DNA from: Gaiellasilicea sp035575835
GTDB taxonomy: Bacteria > Actinomycetota > Thermoleophilia > Gaiellales > Gaiellaceae
DNA length: 17,699 bases
Direction of reading: 5' to 3'
Assembly (NCBI GenBank): GCA_035575835.1
Contig: DATLXM010000136.1
Location: 1 to 17,699, forward strand
Shown here: in pieces, positions 6,107-13,738 of the stretch
Position numbering within the stretch: the first letter of the stretch is position 1
Layout: each line of letters opens with the position of its first letter
Translations under genes and position numbers: made by a program
Notes under the pieces: generated by a model
What the model was told of the DNA's origin: nothing
Seen by the model: the letters and a program-made list of their open reading frames with translations, nothing else
Databases searched by the model: none

Positions 6107-6735
6107 GCGATCAGACTCTGCCGCAGCGCCGTCGCAACGGCCTGCGTGCGCGTGTCGGCGTCGAGCTTCGCCATCGCCTTGCGCACGTGGGTGCGCACGG
6201 TCTCGGGCGAGATGAAGAGCGCCTTGCCGATCTCCTCGTTCGCGAGCCCATCCGCGAGAAGGCGAAGCACGTCGCGCTCACGCTGGGTCAGCTTGGACAT
6301 CTTCTCGGTCGCAGCCGAGCTGGAAAGGACTCCGGCGAGCACGGGATCGACATAGGTGCGACCGGCGGCGACGAGCTCGACCGCGCGCACGACCTCGGCG
6401 AGCGGGGCCTCCTTGAGCACGAAGCCGCGTGCGCCGGCATCCATCGCCTCGGTGAGGAGCGCGCGGTCGCCGAACGCGGTGTAGAGGATCACTGCGGTCT
6501 CGGGTGCGGCGCGCACGAGCTCGCGCGCGACCTCGATTCCGGAGAGGGCCGGCATCCGGAGGTCGAGCAACGCGACCTGCGGCTTCGTCGCCACGATCTT
6601 CTCGAGCGCCTCGCGCCCGTCGCGCGCACGCCCGGCGATCTCGATCCCGTTCTCGGCGAGCACGTCCGCGACCGCCTCGACGACGGCCGGGTGGTCGTCG
6701 GCGACGAGACAGGTGATCGGAGTGCGCTCGCTCAT
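6103..6735 (-). CDS. NarL/FixJ-family response regulator (REC + LuxR-type HTH)
   Basis: This 210-residue protein has an N-terminal receiver (about 7-122) with the acidic pair D13-D14, phosphoacceptor D58 in LLDLRMP, T86 (ILYTAFGD) and K108 (FVLKEAP). A C-terminal LuxR/GerE helix-turn-helix (about 146-206) reads KLTQRERDVLRLLADG, then NEEIGKALFISPETVRTHV. All phosphorylation residues are present, so it should be a phospho-activated DNA-binding regulator in the cytoplasm. The ATG at 6733-6735 has GGAG a few bases upstream; the longer in-frame ORF to 7077 is antisense to the kinase-like gene and is rejected. It is divergent from the kinase-like/receiver pair across 106 bp, which suggests one signalling cluster. 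Confidence 0.93.
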   Translation of the reverse strand: MSERTPITCLVADDHPAVVEAVADVLAENGIEIAGRARDGREALEKIVATKPQVALLDLRMPALSGIEVARELVRAAPETAVILYTAFGDRALLTEAMDAGARGFVLKEAPLAEVVRAVELVAAGRTYVDPVLAGVLSSSAATEKMSKLTQRERDVLRLLADGLANEEIGKALFISPETVRTHVRKAMAKLDADTRTQAVATALRQSLIA

Positions 6736-6777
6736 GGTCTCCGTATGATCGGGTCGACCTGGCCCGCTCTTGAGCGC

Positions 6778-6809
6778 CCGCCGGTGCGACTGTCGTACGA
6801 TCCGCCGGT
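6778..6809. repeat. Direct repeat CCGCCGGT in the response regulator/kinase intergenic region
   Basis: CCGCCGGT occurs at 6778-6785 and 6802-6809, with starts 24 bp apart. A -10-like TACGAT (6796-6801) lies between the copies, facing the kinase-like gene. A palindrome GGTCGACC also occurs at 6752-6759. These may be regulator-binding half sites, but in DNA this GC-rich the match could be chance. Confidence 0.2.
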
Positions 6810-6841
6810 CGAGGACGAAACAGGGCTGATTAGGAACTGCA

Positions 6842-7438
6842 GTGCGATCCTCCACTCTCCAATCGGAGCTGCTGCGCGATGTGCTCACGGATATTAGAGC
6901 GGTGACAGATGACGGCGGCTCCTCGCACGAGCTCGACCCACACCTGACGACGCTGGGCAGACTCACCCGGGGTGCGCTGCACGAGATCGCCAACCCCCTC
7001 CTCGCCCTGCTCGGGAGCGCCGAGTTCGCGCTCGCCGACACCGAGCCCGGGACGAAGCTGCATTCGCGCGTCGGCACGATTCAGCAGACCGGAGCCGAGA
7101 TCGCCGACATCGTTCGCGCCCTCCAGGCCTTCGCCCGCAGCGCCTCACTCCCACCCGAAGAGCTCTCGCTCGCCGCCGCCGCCGAGACGGCGATCACGCT
7201 CGTGCGGCGCGTCAGCGCGGTTCGCGACATCGAGCTGACGACCAGGATCGACGCGGAGCCGATCGTGCACGCGGGCCCCGGCGACGTCCAGCGGCGCCTC
7301 GTCGAGCTCCTCCTCGGTGGAATTGCGGCGGCCGAGCGAGGCGACACGGTCGAGCTCGTCGTCTCCGAGCGAGCGAGCGAAGCCGTTGCCGCCGTCGGAG
7401 ACTCGGAGCTGACGCTCCCGCTGGTGCGCGCATCGTGA
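6842..7438 (+). CDS. Histidine-kinase-like protein: DHp domain without a functional ATPase domain
   Basis: The 198-residue product has a histidine-kinase H-box, GALHEIANPLLALLGSAEF, with candidate phospho-acceptor H47, followed by a second helix (GAEIADIVRALQAFAR) as in HisKA dimerisation domains. Sensory and transmembrane domains are absent. Where the ATP-binding domain should follow, there is only a short stretch (LVELLLGGIAAAERGDTVEL) resembling a degraded N-box. The N-box Asn, the DxGxG and the G2 motifs are missing. It may be a phosphotransfer protein or scaffold rather than a kinase. The GTG at 6842 is the first start before the N-terminal helix, but no strong Shine-Dalgarno is seen; a start near 6902 is possible. 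The stop overlaps the receiver gene start by four bases (GTGA), indicating translational coupling. Confidence 0.75.
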   Translation: MRSSTLQSELLRDVLTDIRAVTDDGGSSHELDPHLTTLGRLTRGALHEIANPLLALLGSAEFALADTEPGTKLHSRVGTIQQTGAEIADIVRALQAFARSASLPPEELSLAAAAETAITLVRRVSAVRDIELTTRIDAEPIVHAGPGDVQRRLVELLLGGIAAAERGDTVELVVSERASEAVAAVGDSELTLPLVRAS

Positions 7439-7827
7439 GAATCCTCGTCGTCGACGACGAGGAGATCGTGCGCGCGCTGACCGTGCAGGTGCTCGAACGC
7501 ACCGGCTACGACGTGCTCGCGGTCGCGAGCGCCAAGAGCGCACTCGAGCTCCTGACCGCGGGCGAGCGCGTCGATCTCGTCGTCAGCGACGTCGTCATGC
7601 CGGAGCTCTCCGGGGTCGATCTCCTCGCGGAGCTCCGCGAGCACATGCCGGACCTCCCCGTGATCCTGATGACCGGCGGCTCGCCCGAGCCCGAGCGGAC
7701 GGCTCAGGCGCTCGTCCTCGGGGCCTGCGCGATCGTCTACAAGCCCTACACGCACGCCGAGCTGCGCGACGCCGTCGAGGCTGCGCTCGCACCTCAGGAA
7801 CGGACGCGCTCGCCCTTCGGGTCGTAG
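7435..7827 (+). CDS. Stand-alone receiver (CheY-like) response regulator
   Basis: This 130-residue single-domain receiver reads MRILVVDDEE (acidic D7, D8), then DLVVSDVVMPELSG (phosphoacceptor D52), VILMTGG (T80) and IVYKPY (K103), so the whole phosphorylation site is intact. There is no output domain, as in CheY-like or phosphorelay intermediate receivers and in receivers cleaved from hybrid kinases. The GTG start overlaps the kinase-like stop by four bases. The pair looks like a split hybrid kinase (DHp plus receiver) that has lost its ATPase module. The C-terminal 11 codons overlap the 3' end of the convergent flavoprotein gene by 34 bp (7794-7827). Confidence 0.92.
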   Translation: MRILVVDDEEIVRALTVQVLERTGYDVLAVASAKSALELLTAGERVDLVVSDVVMPELSGVDLLAELREHMPDLPVILMTGGSPEPERTAQALVLGACAIVYKPYTHAELRDAVEAALAPQERTRSPFGS

Positions 7828-10187
7828 AGCGGTTCCTCGGCCACGACGCCGCCCACCCACTCGCCGAAGATCTCGACCTCGACGGTCGTTCCCGGCTCAC
7901 TGCGTTCGACCGGCAAATAGGCGTAGGCGATCGAACGCTCGACCGTGTAGCCGTAGCCACCGCTCGTGACCCGGCCGACCAGCTCTCCGCCGACGCGGAC
8001 CGGCTCGGAGCCGAGGGCGACCGAGCGGGGATCGGCGAGCGTGAGGCAGCGCAGCCGCCGAGCGGGCTCGCGGAGCGCGTCCTTGCCGACGAACTCCTTG
8101 TCGAGCTTGAGCGCGAAGTCGAGCCCCGCCTCGTACGGCGTGTCCTCCGACGTGATGTCCGAGCCCCAGACGCGGTAGCCCTTCTCGAGTCGCAGCGAGT
8201 CGATCGCCTTGTAGCCGCCCGCGAGAAGGCCGTGGCCGCGGCCCGCTTCCCAGATCGTGTCCCAGAGCGCGAGTCCGAGCTCGGCGGCGCAGTAGAGCTC
8301 CCAGCCGAGCTCGCCCACATAGGTCACGCGCAGGGCGAGACACGGGATCCGCCCGATCGCGAGCTCGCGGCTGCGCAGGTACGGAAAGTCGAGCGCGTCG
8401 GTCGTGAGCGGGTCGAGCAGCTCGCGCGCGGCCGGGCCCCAGAGCCCGAGGCAGGCGTACTGGGAGGTGACGTCGTCGATGCGGACTGAACCGTCGTCCG
8501 GCGCGTGCTGGCGGATCCAGGCCAGGTCGTGACGCCCGAAAGCCGTGCCGGTGACGATCCGGAACCGTTCCTCCCCGAGCCGCGTCACCGTGAAGTCGCA
8601 CTCGATCCCGCCGCGCGGGTTCAGCATCTGGGTGTAGGTGATCGCGCCCACGTCGCGGGCGACCCGGTTGCCGCAGAGCCCCTCGAGAAGCTCCGCCGCG
8701 CCCTCGCCGGAGACCTCGATCTTCGCGAAGGAGCTCTCGTCGAAGAGGGCGACAGCCTCACGGCAGGCTCGGTGCTCGGCCCCGATCGCGGGCGACCAAT
8801 GCTTCCCCGCCCAGCCGCGCGGGCGCAGCGACTCGTCCCCGCCCTCCGCATTCGACTCGAACCAGTTCGCCCGCTCCCAGCCGGACTTCTCGCCGAAGGC
8901 CGCGCCGAGCTCCTGCAGGCGCCCGAACGCCGGCGAGACGCGCAGAGGCCTGCCAGCCTGGCGCTCGTGGCCCGGGTATTTGACGTCGTAGTATGTCGAA
9001 TAGACCTCCGTGGTACGGGCGAGCGTGTACTCGCGGCTGCGGTACGCGGCTCCGAAGCGGCGCGAGTCCATGTGCCAGACGTCGAGGCTCGGCGTCCCCT
9101 CGACGATCCATTCCGCCACGAGCTTCCCCATCCCGCCGGCACCGGCGAGCCCGTGCGCGCAGAACCCTGCAGCGACCCAGAAGCCCTCCACATCCGTCGG
9201 ACCGAGGATGAACTCACCGTCGGGCGTGAACGCCTCCGGCCCGTTGATCAGCTTCACGACCTCCATCTCTTCGAGCGCAGGCACCCGGCGGATCGCGTTC
9301 TCCATGAGCGGCTCGAAGCGGGGCCAGTCCTCCTCGAGGAGCTTGCCGTTGAAGTCTGCGGGGATCCCGTCGAGCGACCACGGCAGCGGGTCGCGTTCGT
9401 AGCCGCCCATGATCAGTCCGCCCGACTCCGGCCGGAAGTACACGAGGAGCGACGGGTCACGCATGGTCGGCATCTCGAGCGGAAGCCCGCTCGGGCGGGT
9501 GACGAGGTATTCGTGCGCCATCGGCACGATCGGGACGACGACGCCGGCCAGGGCCCCGAGCTCCTGGGCGAAGATCCCGCCCGCGTTGATCACGATCTCG
9601 GTTTCGATCTCACCCTGGTCGGTGGTGACGCCCGTGACCCGCCCGTCGTGGACGCCGATCGAGAGGACGCGCGTGTTCGTCGCCACCTCCGCGCCGCGAC
9701 GGCGCGCCCCTTCGGCGAGCGCGTAGGTGAGTTGGGAAGGATCGATGTAGCCGTCCGTCGGCAGGTACGCCGCCCCGAGCACGCCCTCGGTCGACATCGG
9801 CGGGAAAAGCGCCTGCGCCTCCGCCGCCGAGATCAGCTCGAGCGGCAGCCCGAACGTCTTCGCCCAGCCGGCCTGCCGCGAAATCTCTTCCAGCCGCTCC
9901 TGCGAGGACGCGAGCCGGAGCGACCCCACCTCACGCCAGCCGGTCTCGAGCCCGACCTCGTCGCCGAGCGTCCGGTAGAGCTCGACCGAGCTCATCATCA
10001 TCGTCGTCAGCGAGAGCGAGCTTCGGAGCTGGCCGACGAGCCCCGCGGAATGGAAGGTCGACCCCGAGGTCAGGTCGGCCCGCTCGACGAGGACGACGTC
10101 GCTCCAACCCAGCCGGGCGAGCCAGTAGAGGATCGAGCAGCCGCCGACGCCGCCACCGATCACCACAGCCCTGGCCCGCTCCCTCAT
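7794..10187 (-). CDS. Dimethylglycine/sarcosine dehydrogenase-like flavoprotein with C-terminal GcvT domain
   Basis: The 797-residue protein joins a DAO-type FAD oxidoreductase (about 7-370) to an aminomethyltransferase/GcvT domain (about 420-790), the architecture of dimethylglycine and sarcosine dehydrogenases. The GxGxxG motif is VVIGGGVGGCSILYWLA (residues 8-24). TSGSTFHSAGL contains H46 at the position of the covalent-FAD His in that family. VINAGGIFAQ is a second FAD contact, and HGLAGAGGMGKLVAEWI closes the FAD domain. The GcvT half shows YVGELGWELY and GGYKAIDSLRLEKGYRVWGSDI. In the family the enzyme removes N-methyl groups and passes the one-carbon unit to tetrahydrofolate. The start (10185-10187) lacks a Shine-Dalgarno; it lies 9 bp after the kinase-like gene, in the same unit. 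The substrate is uncertain. Confidence 0.9.
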   Translation of the reverse strand: MRERARAVVIGGGVGGCSILYWLARLGWSDVVLVERADLTSGSTFHSAGLVGQLRSSLSLTTMMMSSVELYRTLGDEVGLETGWREVGSLRLASSQERLEEISRQAGWAKTFGLPLELISAAEAQALFPPMSTEGVLGAAYLPTDGYIDPSQLTYALAEGARRRGAEVATNTRVLSIGVHDGRVTGVTTDQGEIETEIVINAGGIFAQELGALAGVVVPIVPMAHEYLVTRPSGLPLEMPTMRDPSLLVYFRPESGGLIMGGYERDPLPWSLDGIPADFNGKLLEEDWPRFEPLMENAIRRVPALEEMEVVKLINGPEAFTPDGEFILGPTDVEGFWVAAGFCAHGLAGAGGMGKLVAEWIVEGTPSLDVWHMDSRRFGAAYRSREYTLARTTEVYSTYYDVKYPGHERQAGRPLRVSPAFGRLQELGAAFGEKSGWERANWFESNAEGGDESLRPRGWAGKHWSPAIGAEHRACREAVALFDESSFAKIEVSGEGAAELLEGLCGNRVARDVGAITYTQMLNPRGGIECDFTVTRLGEERFRIVTGTAFGRHDLAWIRQHAPDDGSVRIDDVTSQYACLGLWGPAARELLDPLTTDALDFPYLRSRELAIGRIPCLALRVTYVGELGWELYCAAELGLALWDTIWEAGRGHGLLAGGYKAIDSLRLEKGYRVWGSDITSEDTPYEAGLDFALKLDKEFVGKDALREPARRLRCLTLADPRSVALGSEPVRVGGELVGRVTSGGYGYTVERSIAYAYLPVERSEPGTTVEVEIFGEWVGGVVAEEPLYDPKGERVRS

Positions 10188-10196
10188 GGGGAGAAC

Positions 10197-11072
10197 CTAA
10201 CCCTCGAGCGCCTCCTGGAATGCAGGCTCGGCTGCCGTGGCGGCCAGGCGCTCGAAATGGTCGGCCGCGTAGCCGGCGAAGTCGAAGTCGAGCTCCGACA
10301 CGGCCTGCTGAACGACACCCCACATCGCCTCGCGGAAGTCGGACATGAACCGCATCAGCCGGAGCGCCCGCTCGTGCTCCGGTCGCACGTCGCCGAAGTA
10401 GGCCTCGAGAAGCAGGGTCATCTGGGCGCTCGAGAACTCGTGGCTGATCGCGAAGTTGGCGAGGTCGAAGAAGACATCTCCCATGCCTGCGTACTCCCAG
10501 TCGACGATCCGGATCAGGTGCCCGTCGTCGATGAAGTTGGCGTTCAGGAGATCGTTGTGACACGGCCGCTCGGGCGTGGCACCTCGCGCTCTCTCCACGC
10601 GATCAGCGAGTTGCTTGGCCTCGTCGTAGGCGGGTGGAGTCGAGATCCCGTGGGTCGCGGCCGTGGCGCGATAGGCCTCGACAACCCTGAACGCGTCGAA
10701 CCGAAACGGAATCGCGGGCCCGGCGTGAACCGCCCGGAGCGAGTCGGCGACGCGGGCGATCGCTGCTGGAGTCCGCATCGTCTCGACCGGGACGATCTCA
10801 CCCTCGATGAAGCGGGTCACGAGGTAGCCCTCGGGCTCGATGAAGCTGACCACCTCGGGGCCGACGCCGACGGCGGCCGCCGCGAGCGACGCCTCGTGCT
10901 CGGCTCGGCGGTCGATCCCGAGCAGCTCGGTGTCGCGGCCTCCGATCCGGAGCACATAGACGTCCCGGCCCAGGGTGACCTTGAAATTGTGGTTCGTGAT
11001 CCCGCCGCCGAGCACCTCGACCTGTGCGCGGCGGCCGGGCCAGACCCGCTCGACCATCTCGTCGACCCGCAT
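10197..11072 (-). CDS. Choline/ethanolamine-kinase-like phosphotransferase (APH superfamily)
   Basis: The 291-residue protein has the protein-kinase-like APH/choline kinase fold: the nucleotide-binding loop LGGGITNHNFKV (21-32), the catalytic HNDLLNANF (H172, D174, N179) and the metal-binding IVDWEYAGMGDVFFDLANF (D191). The D-W/F-E-Y-A motif is closer to choline kinases (LicA-like) than to aminoglycoside kinases, so phosphorylation of choline or a related amino-alcohol is favoured over drug resistance. It is cytoplasmic. It sits 12 bp after azlD and 9 bp before the dimethylglycine-dehydrogenase-like gene, suggesting a role in handling a methylated amine. The ATG at 11070-11072 has no Shine-Dalgarno; TAATCT nine bases upstream, partly formed by the azlD stop codon, could be a -10 element. 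Confidence 0.85.
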   Translation of the reverse strand: MRVDEMVERVWPGRRAQVEVLGGGITNHNFKVTLGRDVYVLRIGGRDTELLGIDRRAEHEASLAAAAVGVGPEVVSFIEPEGYLVTRFIEGEIVPVETMRTPAAIARVADSLRAVHAGPAIPFRFDAFRVVEAYRATAATHGISTPPAYDEAKQLADRVERARGATPERPCHNDLLNANFIDDGHLIRIVDWEYAGMGDVFFDLANFAISHEFSSAQMTLLLEAYFGDVRPEHERALRLMRFMSDFREAMWGVVQQAVSELDFDFAGYAADHFERLAATAAEPAFQEALEG

Positions 11073-11084
11073 CGGGGACGGAGA

Positions 11085-11396
11085 TTAGCCCGCGAGCCGC
11101 AGAAGGGCTGCGGTGGCGGCGGCGATCGCCATCACGAGGACGAGCGGCGCTCGCAGTGCGATCGCGAGCCCGGCGGCGCCGATCCCCGCCAGGCGCGCGC
11201 CGTCGACGACGAGCTCACGGTCGCCGCCGACCGCCTGCGTGACGACGAGTGCAGCGAGCATCGCGGGTGCGAGCACCTCGACGAGCGCGAGGGCCCGAGG
11301 CGGCAGCTCCTTGCTCCCGAGGAAGACGGGGCCGGCCGCCTTGAACAGCACCGTCCCCGCCCCCACGGCGATCACGACGATCCAGGCGGCGCTCAT
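11085..11396 (-). CDS. azlD: AzlD-family small subunit of branched-chain amino acid exporter
   Basis: The 103-residue protein is almost entirely hydrophobic with about four membrane segments: WIVVIAVGAGTVLFKAAGPVF, then LALVEVLAPAMLAALVVTQA, ARLAGIGAAGLAIALRA and PLVLVMAIAAATAALL. It has the family's PP(R)AL turn (LPPRALALVEVLAPAML). AzlD pairs with AzlC in the LIV-E family exporting branched-chain amino acids or analogues. Its ATG overlaps the azlC stop as ATGA (11393-11396), so translation is coupled. The length matches the family. Confidence 0.88.
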   Translation of the reverse strand: MSAAWIVVIAVGAGTVLFKAAGPVFLGSKELPPRALALVEVLAPAMLAALVVTQAVGGDRELVVDGARLAGIGAAGLAIALRAPLVLVMAIAAATAALLRLAG

Positions 11397-12040
11397 CGGC
11401 GGAGCCCCCACAGGCAGGCCAGGCTCGCCGCCACGATCGGGACACCCGCGGGCGTGAACGGGGTCAGCAAGAGCGTGATCGCGGCTGCGGTGAGGGCGGC
11501 GGCCGGCGCGCGCGGGAGCCGCAGGTAGGGGACGAGCAGCGCGAGGAAGAGCGCGGGGAACGCAGCGTCGAGCCCGATCGCGTCCGGATCGCCGAGCGCG
11601 CCGCCGGCGAGGATCCCCACCGCCGTGCCCGCGATCCAGAGGATGTAGAGCACCGTGCCGGCTCCGACGAGCAGCGGGTACTCGAACCGGCCGCTCTTGC
11701 CCGCGAGCGCCCACGACTCGTCCACGATCAGCTGCGCCTCGGCGAGCCGGCGGCGACGCGAGCCGGGAAAGATCGCGGCGACGGCGACGCTCATCGGCGC
11801 GTAGCGCGCGTTCAGGAGGAGGGCGGCCACGATCGCCGCGACGGCGCCGCCGCCGGTCTCGAGGATCGAGGCGGCGGCGAACTGGGCGGAGCCGGCGAAG
11901 GTCGTGGCCGACATCGCGATCGCGGCAGCGGTGCTCATCCCGGCCTCCCCGGCGAGGAGGCCGAAGGACGCGCCGAAGAGCGCGGGCGCAGGACTGAGCG
12001 GGAGCGCAGTTTTGACGCCGTCGAGGAAGCGTGCGGGCAC
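11393..12040 (-). CDS. azlC: AzlC-family large subunit of branched-chain amino acid exporter
   Basis: The 215-residue membrane protein shows the AzlC hallmarks: an N-terminal G-V-K-x-A-L-P segment, FGASFGLLAGEAGMS, then MSATTFAGSAQFAAASIL, the re-entrant-like LLLNARYAPMSVAVA, and the soluble loop DESWAL. Several further hydrophobic helices follow to the C-terminus. With AzlD it should form a plasma-membrane exporter of branched-chain or related amino acids. The GTG at 12038-12040 has no Shine-Dalgarno. TAGCGT six bases upstream could be a -10 element for a leaderless mRNA, though no -35 is seen. It is the first gene of the azlC-azlD-kinase-dehydrogenase unit and is separated from the nucleotidase gene by a strong hairpin. 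Confidence 0.9.
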   Translation of the reverse strand: MPARFLDGVKTALPLSPAPALFGASFGLLAGEAGMSTAAAIAMSATTFAGSAQFAAASILETGGGAVAAIVAALLLNARYAPMSVAVAAIFPGSRRRRLAEAQLIVDESWALAGKSGRFEYPLLVGAGTVLYILWIAGTAVGILAGGALGDPDAIGLDAAFPALFLALLVPYLRLPRAPAAALTAAAITLLLTPFTPAGVPIVAASLACLWGLRR

Positions 12041-12054
12041 CGTCGGACGCTACA

Positions 12055-12095
12055 GAACGACGACGGGGCCGGTCTCCCGGCCCCGTCGCTCGTTC
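12055..12095 (-). terminator. Strong hairpin terminating the nucleotidase transcript
   Basis: CGACGGGGCCGG (12061-12072) and CCGGCCCCGTCG (12077-12088) form a perfect 12-bp stem with a four-base loop. It extends through a single bulge (12089) by GAACGA/TCGTTC (12055-12060, 12090-12095) to 18 bp. It starts 14 bases after the nucleotidase stop. On the minus strand a mildly T-rich TCGTTCTGT follows the inner stem, so it looks like a rho-independent terminator. It insulates the azlC unit. Confidence 0.75.
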
Positions 12096-12109
12096 CTCGA
12101 TCGCTCGAT

Positions 12110-13711
12110 CTACCCGACGCGGGTGATTCGACCCTCGGTGGTCGGCGTCAGGGTGAAGATGTCTTCGATGTACGCGGCCAGCACGTCGGCCATGACCTCG
12201 CGGCTCGTTCCCTGGCCGTCGGCCAGCATCGTGTAGCCGTCGCCGCCCGAGTTCGTGAAGTCGTTCGTCGCGAACGAGTATGTGGTGGCGTCGCGAGCGA
12301 TGGGCGTGCCGTCGGGCAGCTCGACCGAGAGAACCCTCGATCCGGGCGCGTTCGCGGTCGTATACGTGAACCGGAAGCCCGATATCTGCGGGAAGCGGCC
12401 GTTCGCAGACGGCATCGCCGCGACCCCATGCTCGAGCACCGACCAGAGCTGCGAGCCGGTCACCGTCCGCGTCACGACGATGTTTCCGAAGGGGAGCACG
12501 GTGAACGGATCCCCCAAGACGATGTCGCACGGCGTTGTCGCCGAGCAGCCACTTCGCGTGAGCGTCGTGTCACGAGAGACGTAGGACGATGGCATCGACG
12601 CCCGAAGCCCGCCGCCGTTCGTCAATGCCAGCTGTGTTCCGTAACGCCAGCGCATCGAGTCGGTGACGAGGTTGCCGAGGGCGACCTCCTGAACCCGCTC
12701 GATGTTCGAACCACGGACGAAGACGCCGGTGGTTTCGCCGATCACGCGGTCGAACTTCTCCGCGAGCTCATCGCGATAGGGCCGCAGCATGTCCTCGATC
12801 GCCTGGTCCTTGACCACGGCCGAGACGAGAGGCTGCACGAACGCGTTCGTGCGGCTGATGGTGCGACCGTTGCCCGAGTCGACGGAGAGGGTGGTGCGCG
12901 AGTACGTCTGCCCCTTGCTCCTGTTCTCGACCACGAGCGCGTTGTTGATCACGGACTGGTACTGCACGTCGGTGTGGTCGCCGAAGATCACGTCGAAACC
13001 ACCGACGTTCTCGGCGAAGTCGACGAGCGGTCCCGTCCTCTCCCCGGTGACCAGATCGGTGCCCGTGATCCCGAGATGGGTGATCGCGACCACGACCTGT
13101 GCGCCGGCCTTCTTCGCTGCAGCTCGCGCCTTGTTCGCAGCCGGAACGGGATCGGTCGGGGCGATCGAGCCGAAGTTACCCGGGAAGACCAGGCTGGGAG
13201 CCTCAGGATTCGTGATTCCGACGACGCCGACCTTGACGCCGCCCACGGTGTAGACGCGCCAAGGCGCGGGGCCGTCGAGCTCGTCCTCCATGTTCCGCAG
13301 GTTCGCGGAGACGTAATCGAACTCCGCAAGGTCGATCATCTGCTGAAGATGGGTGAGACCCCGGTCGAAGTTGTGGTTCCCGAACGTGTCGGCAGTGAAG
13401 CCCATCAGGTTCATCGCCCTCACGGCCGGCACCTCGTCGAAGAACCCAGAGAGCGGCGGCGACGCCCCGTAGGCATCGCCGGCGGTGAACGTGAGCGTGT
13501 TCGGGTTCGCAGCTCTTTCGGCCTTGAAGTACGACGACAGAACGGAAGCCCCGCCGACACCGCTGATCGGGTCGAGCTGGGCGTGCCAGTCCGAGATGCT
13601 CAGGATCTGGATCTGGACGGGTGCCCTCGGTGCGCCGTCCGGCGCACCGAGCCCCATCGGTGCCACGACGAGCGCGAGCGCCGCCGCGAGCACCAGCAAT
13701 GTCTTCTTCAT
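12110..13711 (-). CDS. Secreted 5'-nucleotidase (UshA/metallophosphatase family)
   Basis: The 533-residue protein begins with a Sec signal peptide (KK, then a hydrophobic run, A-P-M-G-L-G-A). The calcineurin-like metal site appears in order as SISDWHAQ (D41, H43), FTAGDAYG (D79), FGNHNFD (N112, H113), AITHLG and GDHTD. The C-terminal 5'-nucleotidase domain has LTNGGGLRASM and NSGGDGYTML, which bind the nucleotide base. It should dephosphorylate extracellular nucleotides (possibly UDP-sugars) to nucleosides. GNHNFD replaces the more common GNHEFD, which is minor. The ATG at 13709-13711 has GGGGAG eight bases upstream. The gene starts 27 bp after the nuclease gene stop on the same strand, so the two probably formed an operon. 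Confidence 0.92.
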   Translation of the reverse strand: MKKTLLVLAAALALVVAPMGLGAPDGAPRAPVQIQILSISDWHAQLDPISGVGGASVLSSYFKAERAANPNTLTFTAGDAYGASPPLSGFFDEVPAVRAMNLMGFTADTFGNHNFDRGLTHLQQMIDLAEFDYVSANLRNMEDELDGPAPWRVYTVGGVKVGVVGITNPEAPSLVFPGNFGSIAPTDPVPAANKARAAAKKAGAQVVVAITHLGITGTDLVTGERTGPLVDFAENVGGFDVIFGDHTDVQYQSVINNALVVENRSKGQTYSRTTLSVDSGNGRTISRTNAFVQPLVSAVVKDQAIEDMLRPYRDELAEKFDRVIGETTGVFVRGSNIERVQEVALGNLVTDSMRWRYGTQLALTNGGGLRASMPSSYVSRDTTLTRSGCSATTPCDIVLGDPFTVLPFGNIVVTRTVTGSQLWSVLEHGVAAMPSANGRFPQISGFRFTYTTANAPGSRVLSVELPDGTPIARDATTYSFATNDFTNSGGDGYTMLADGQGTSREVMADVLAAYIEDIFTLTPTTEGRITRVG

Positions 13712-13738
13712 TTCCCCTACTCCCCTTCGTTTCCTGAT

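Noticed and set aside
10197..11072. Aminoglycoside resistance kinase
   Set aside because: The fold is shared, but the D-W-E-Y-A motif and the neighbours point to a choline-kinase-like role; no resistance context is present.
8505..11528. Open frame of over 1000 codons on the plus strand
   Set aside because: It is antisense to the flavoprotein, kinase-like and azlD genes, all with clear family motifs. Its composition (Arg, Glu, Asp, Leu rich, no domain) is the usual shadow of high-GC coding DNA.
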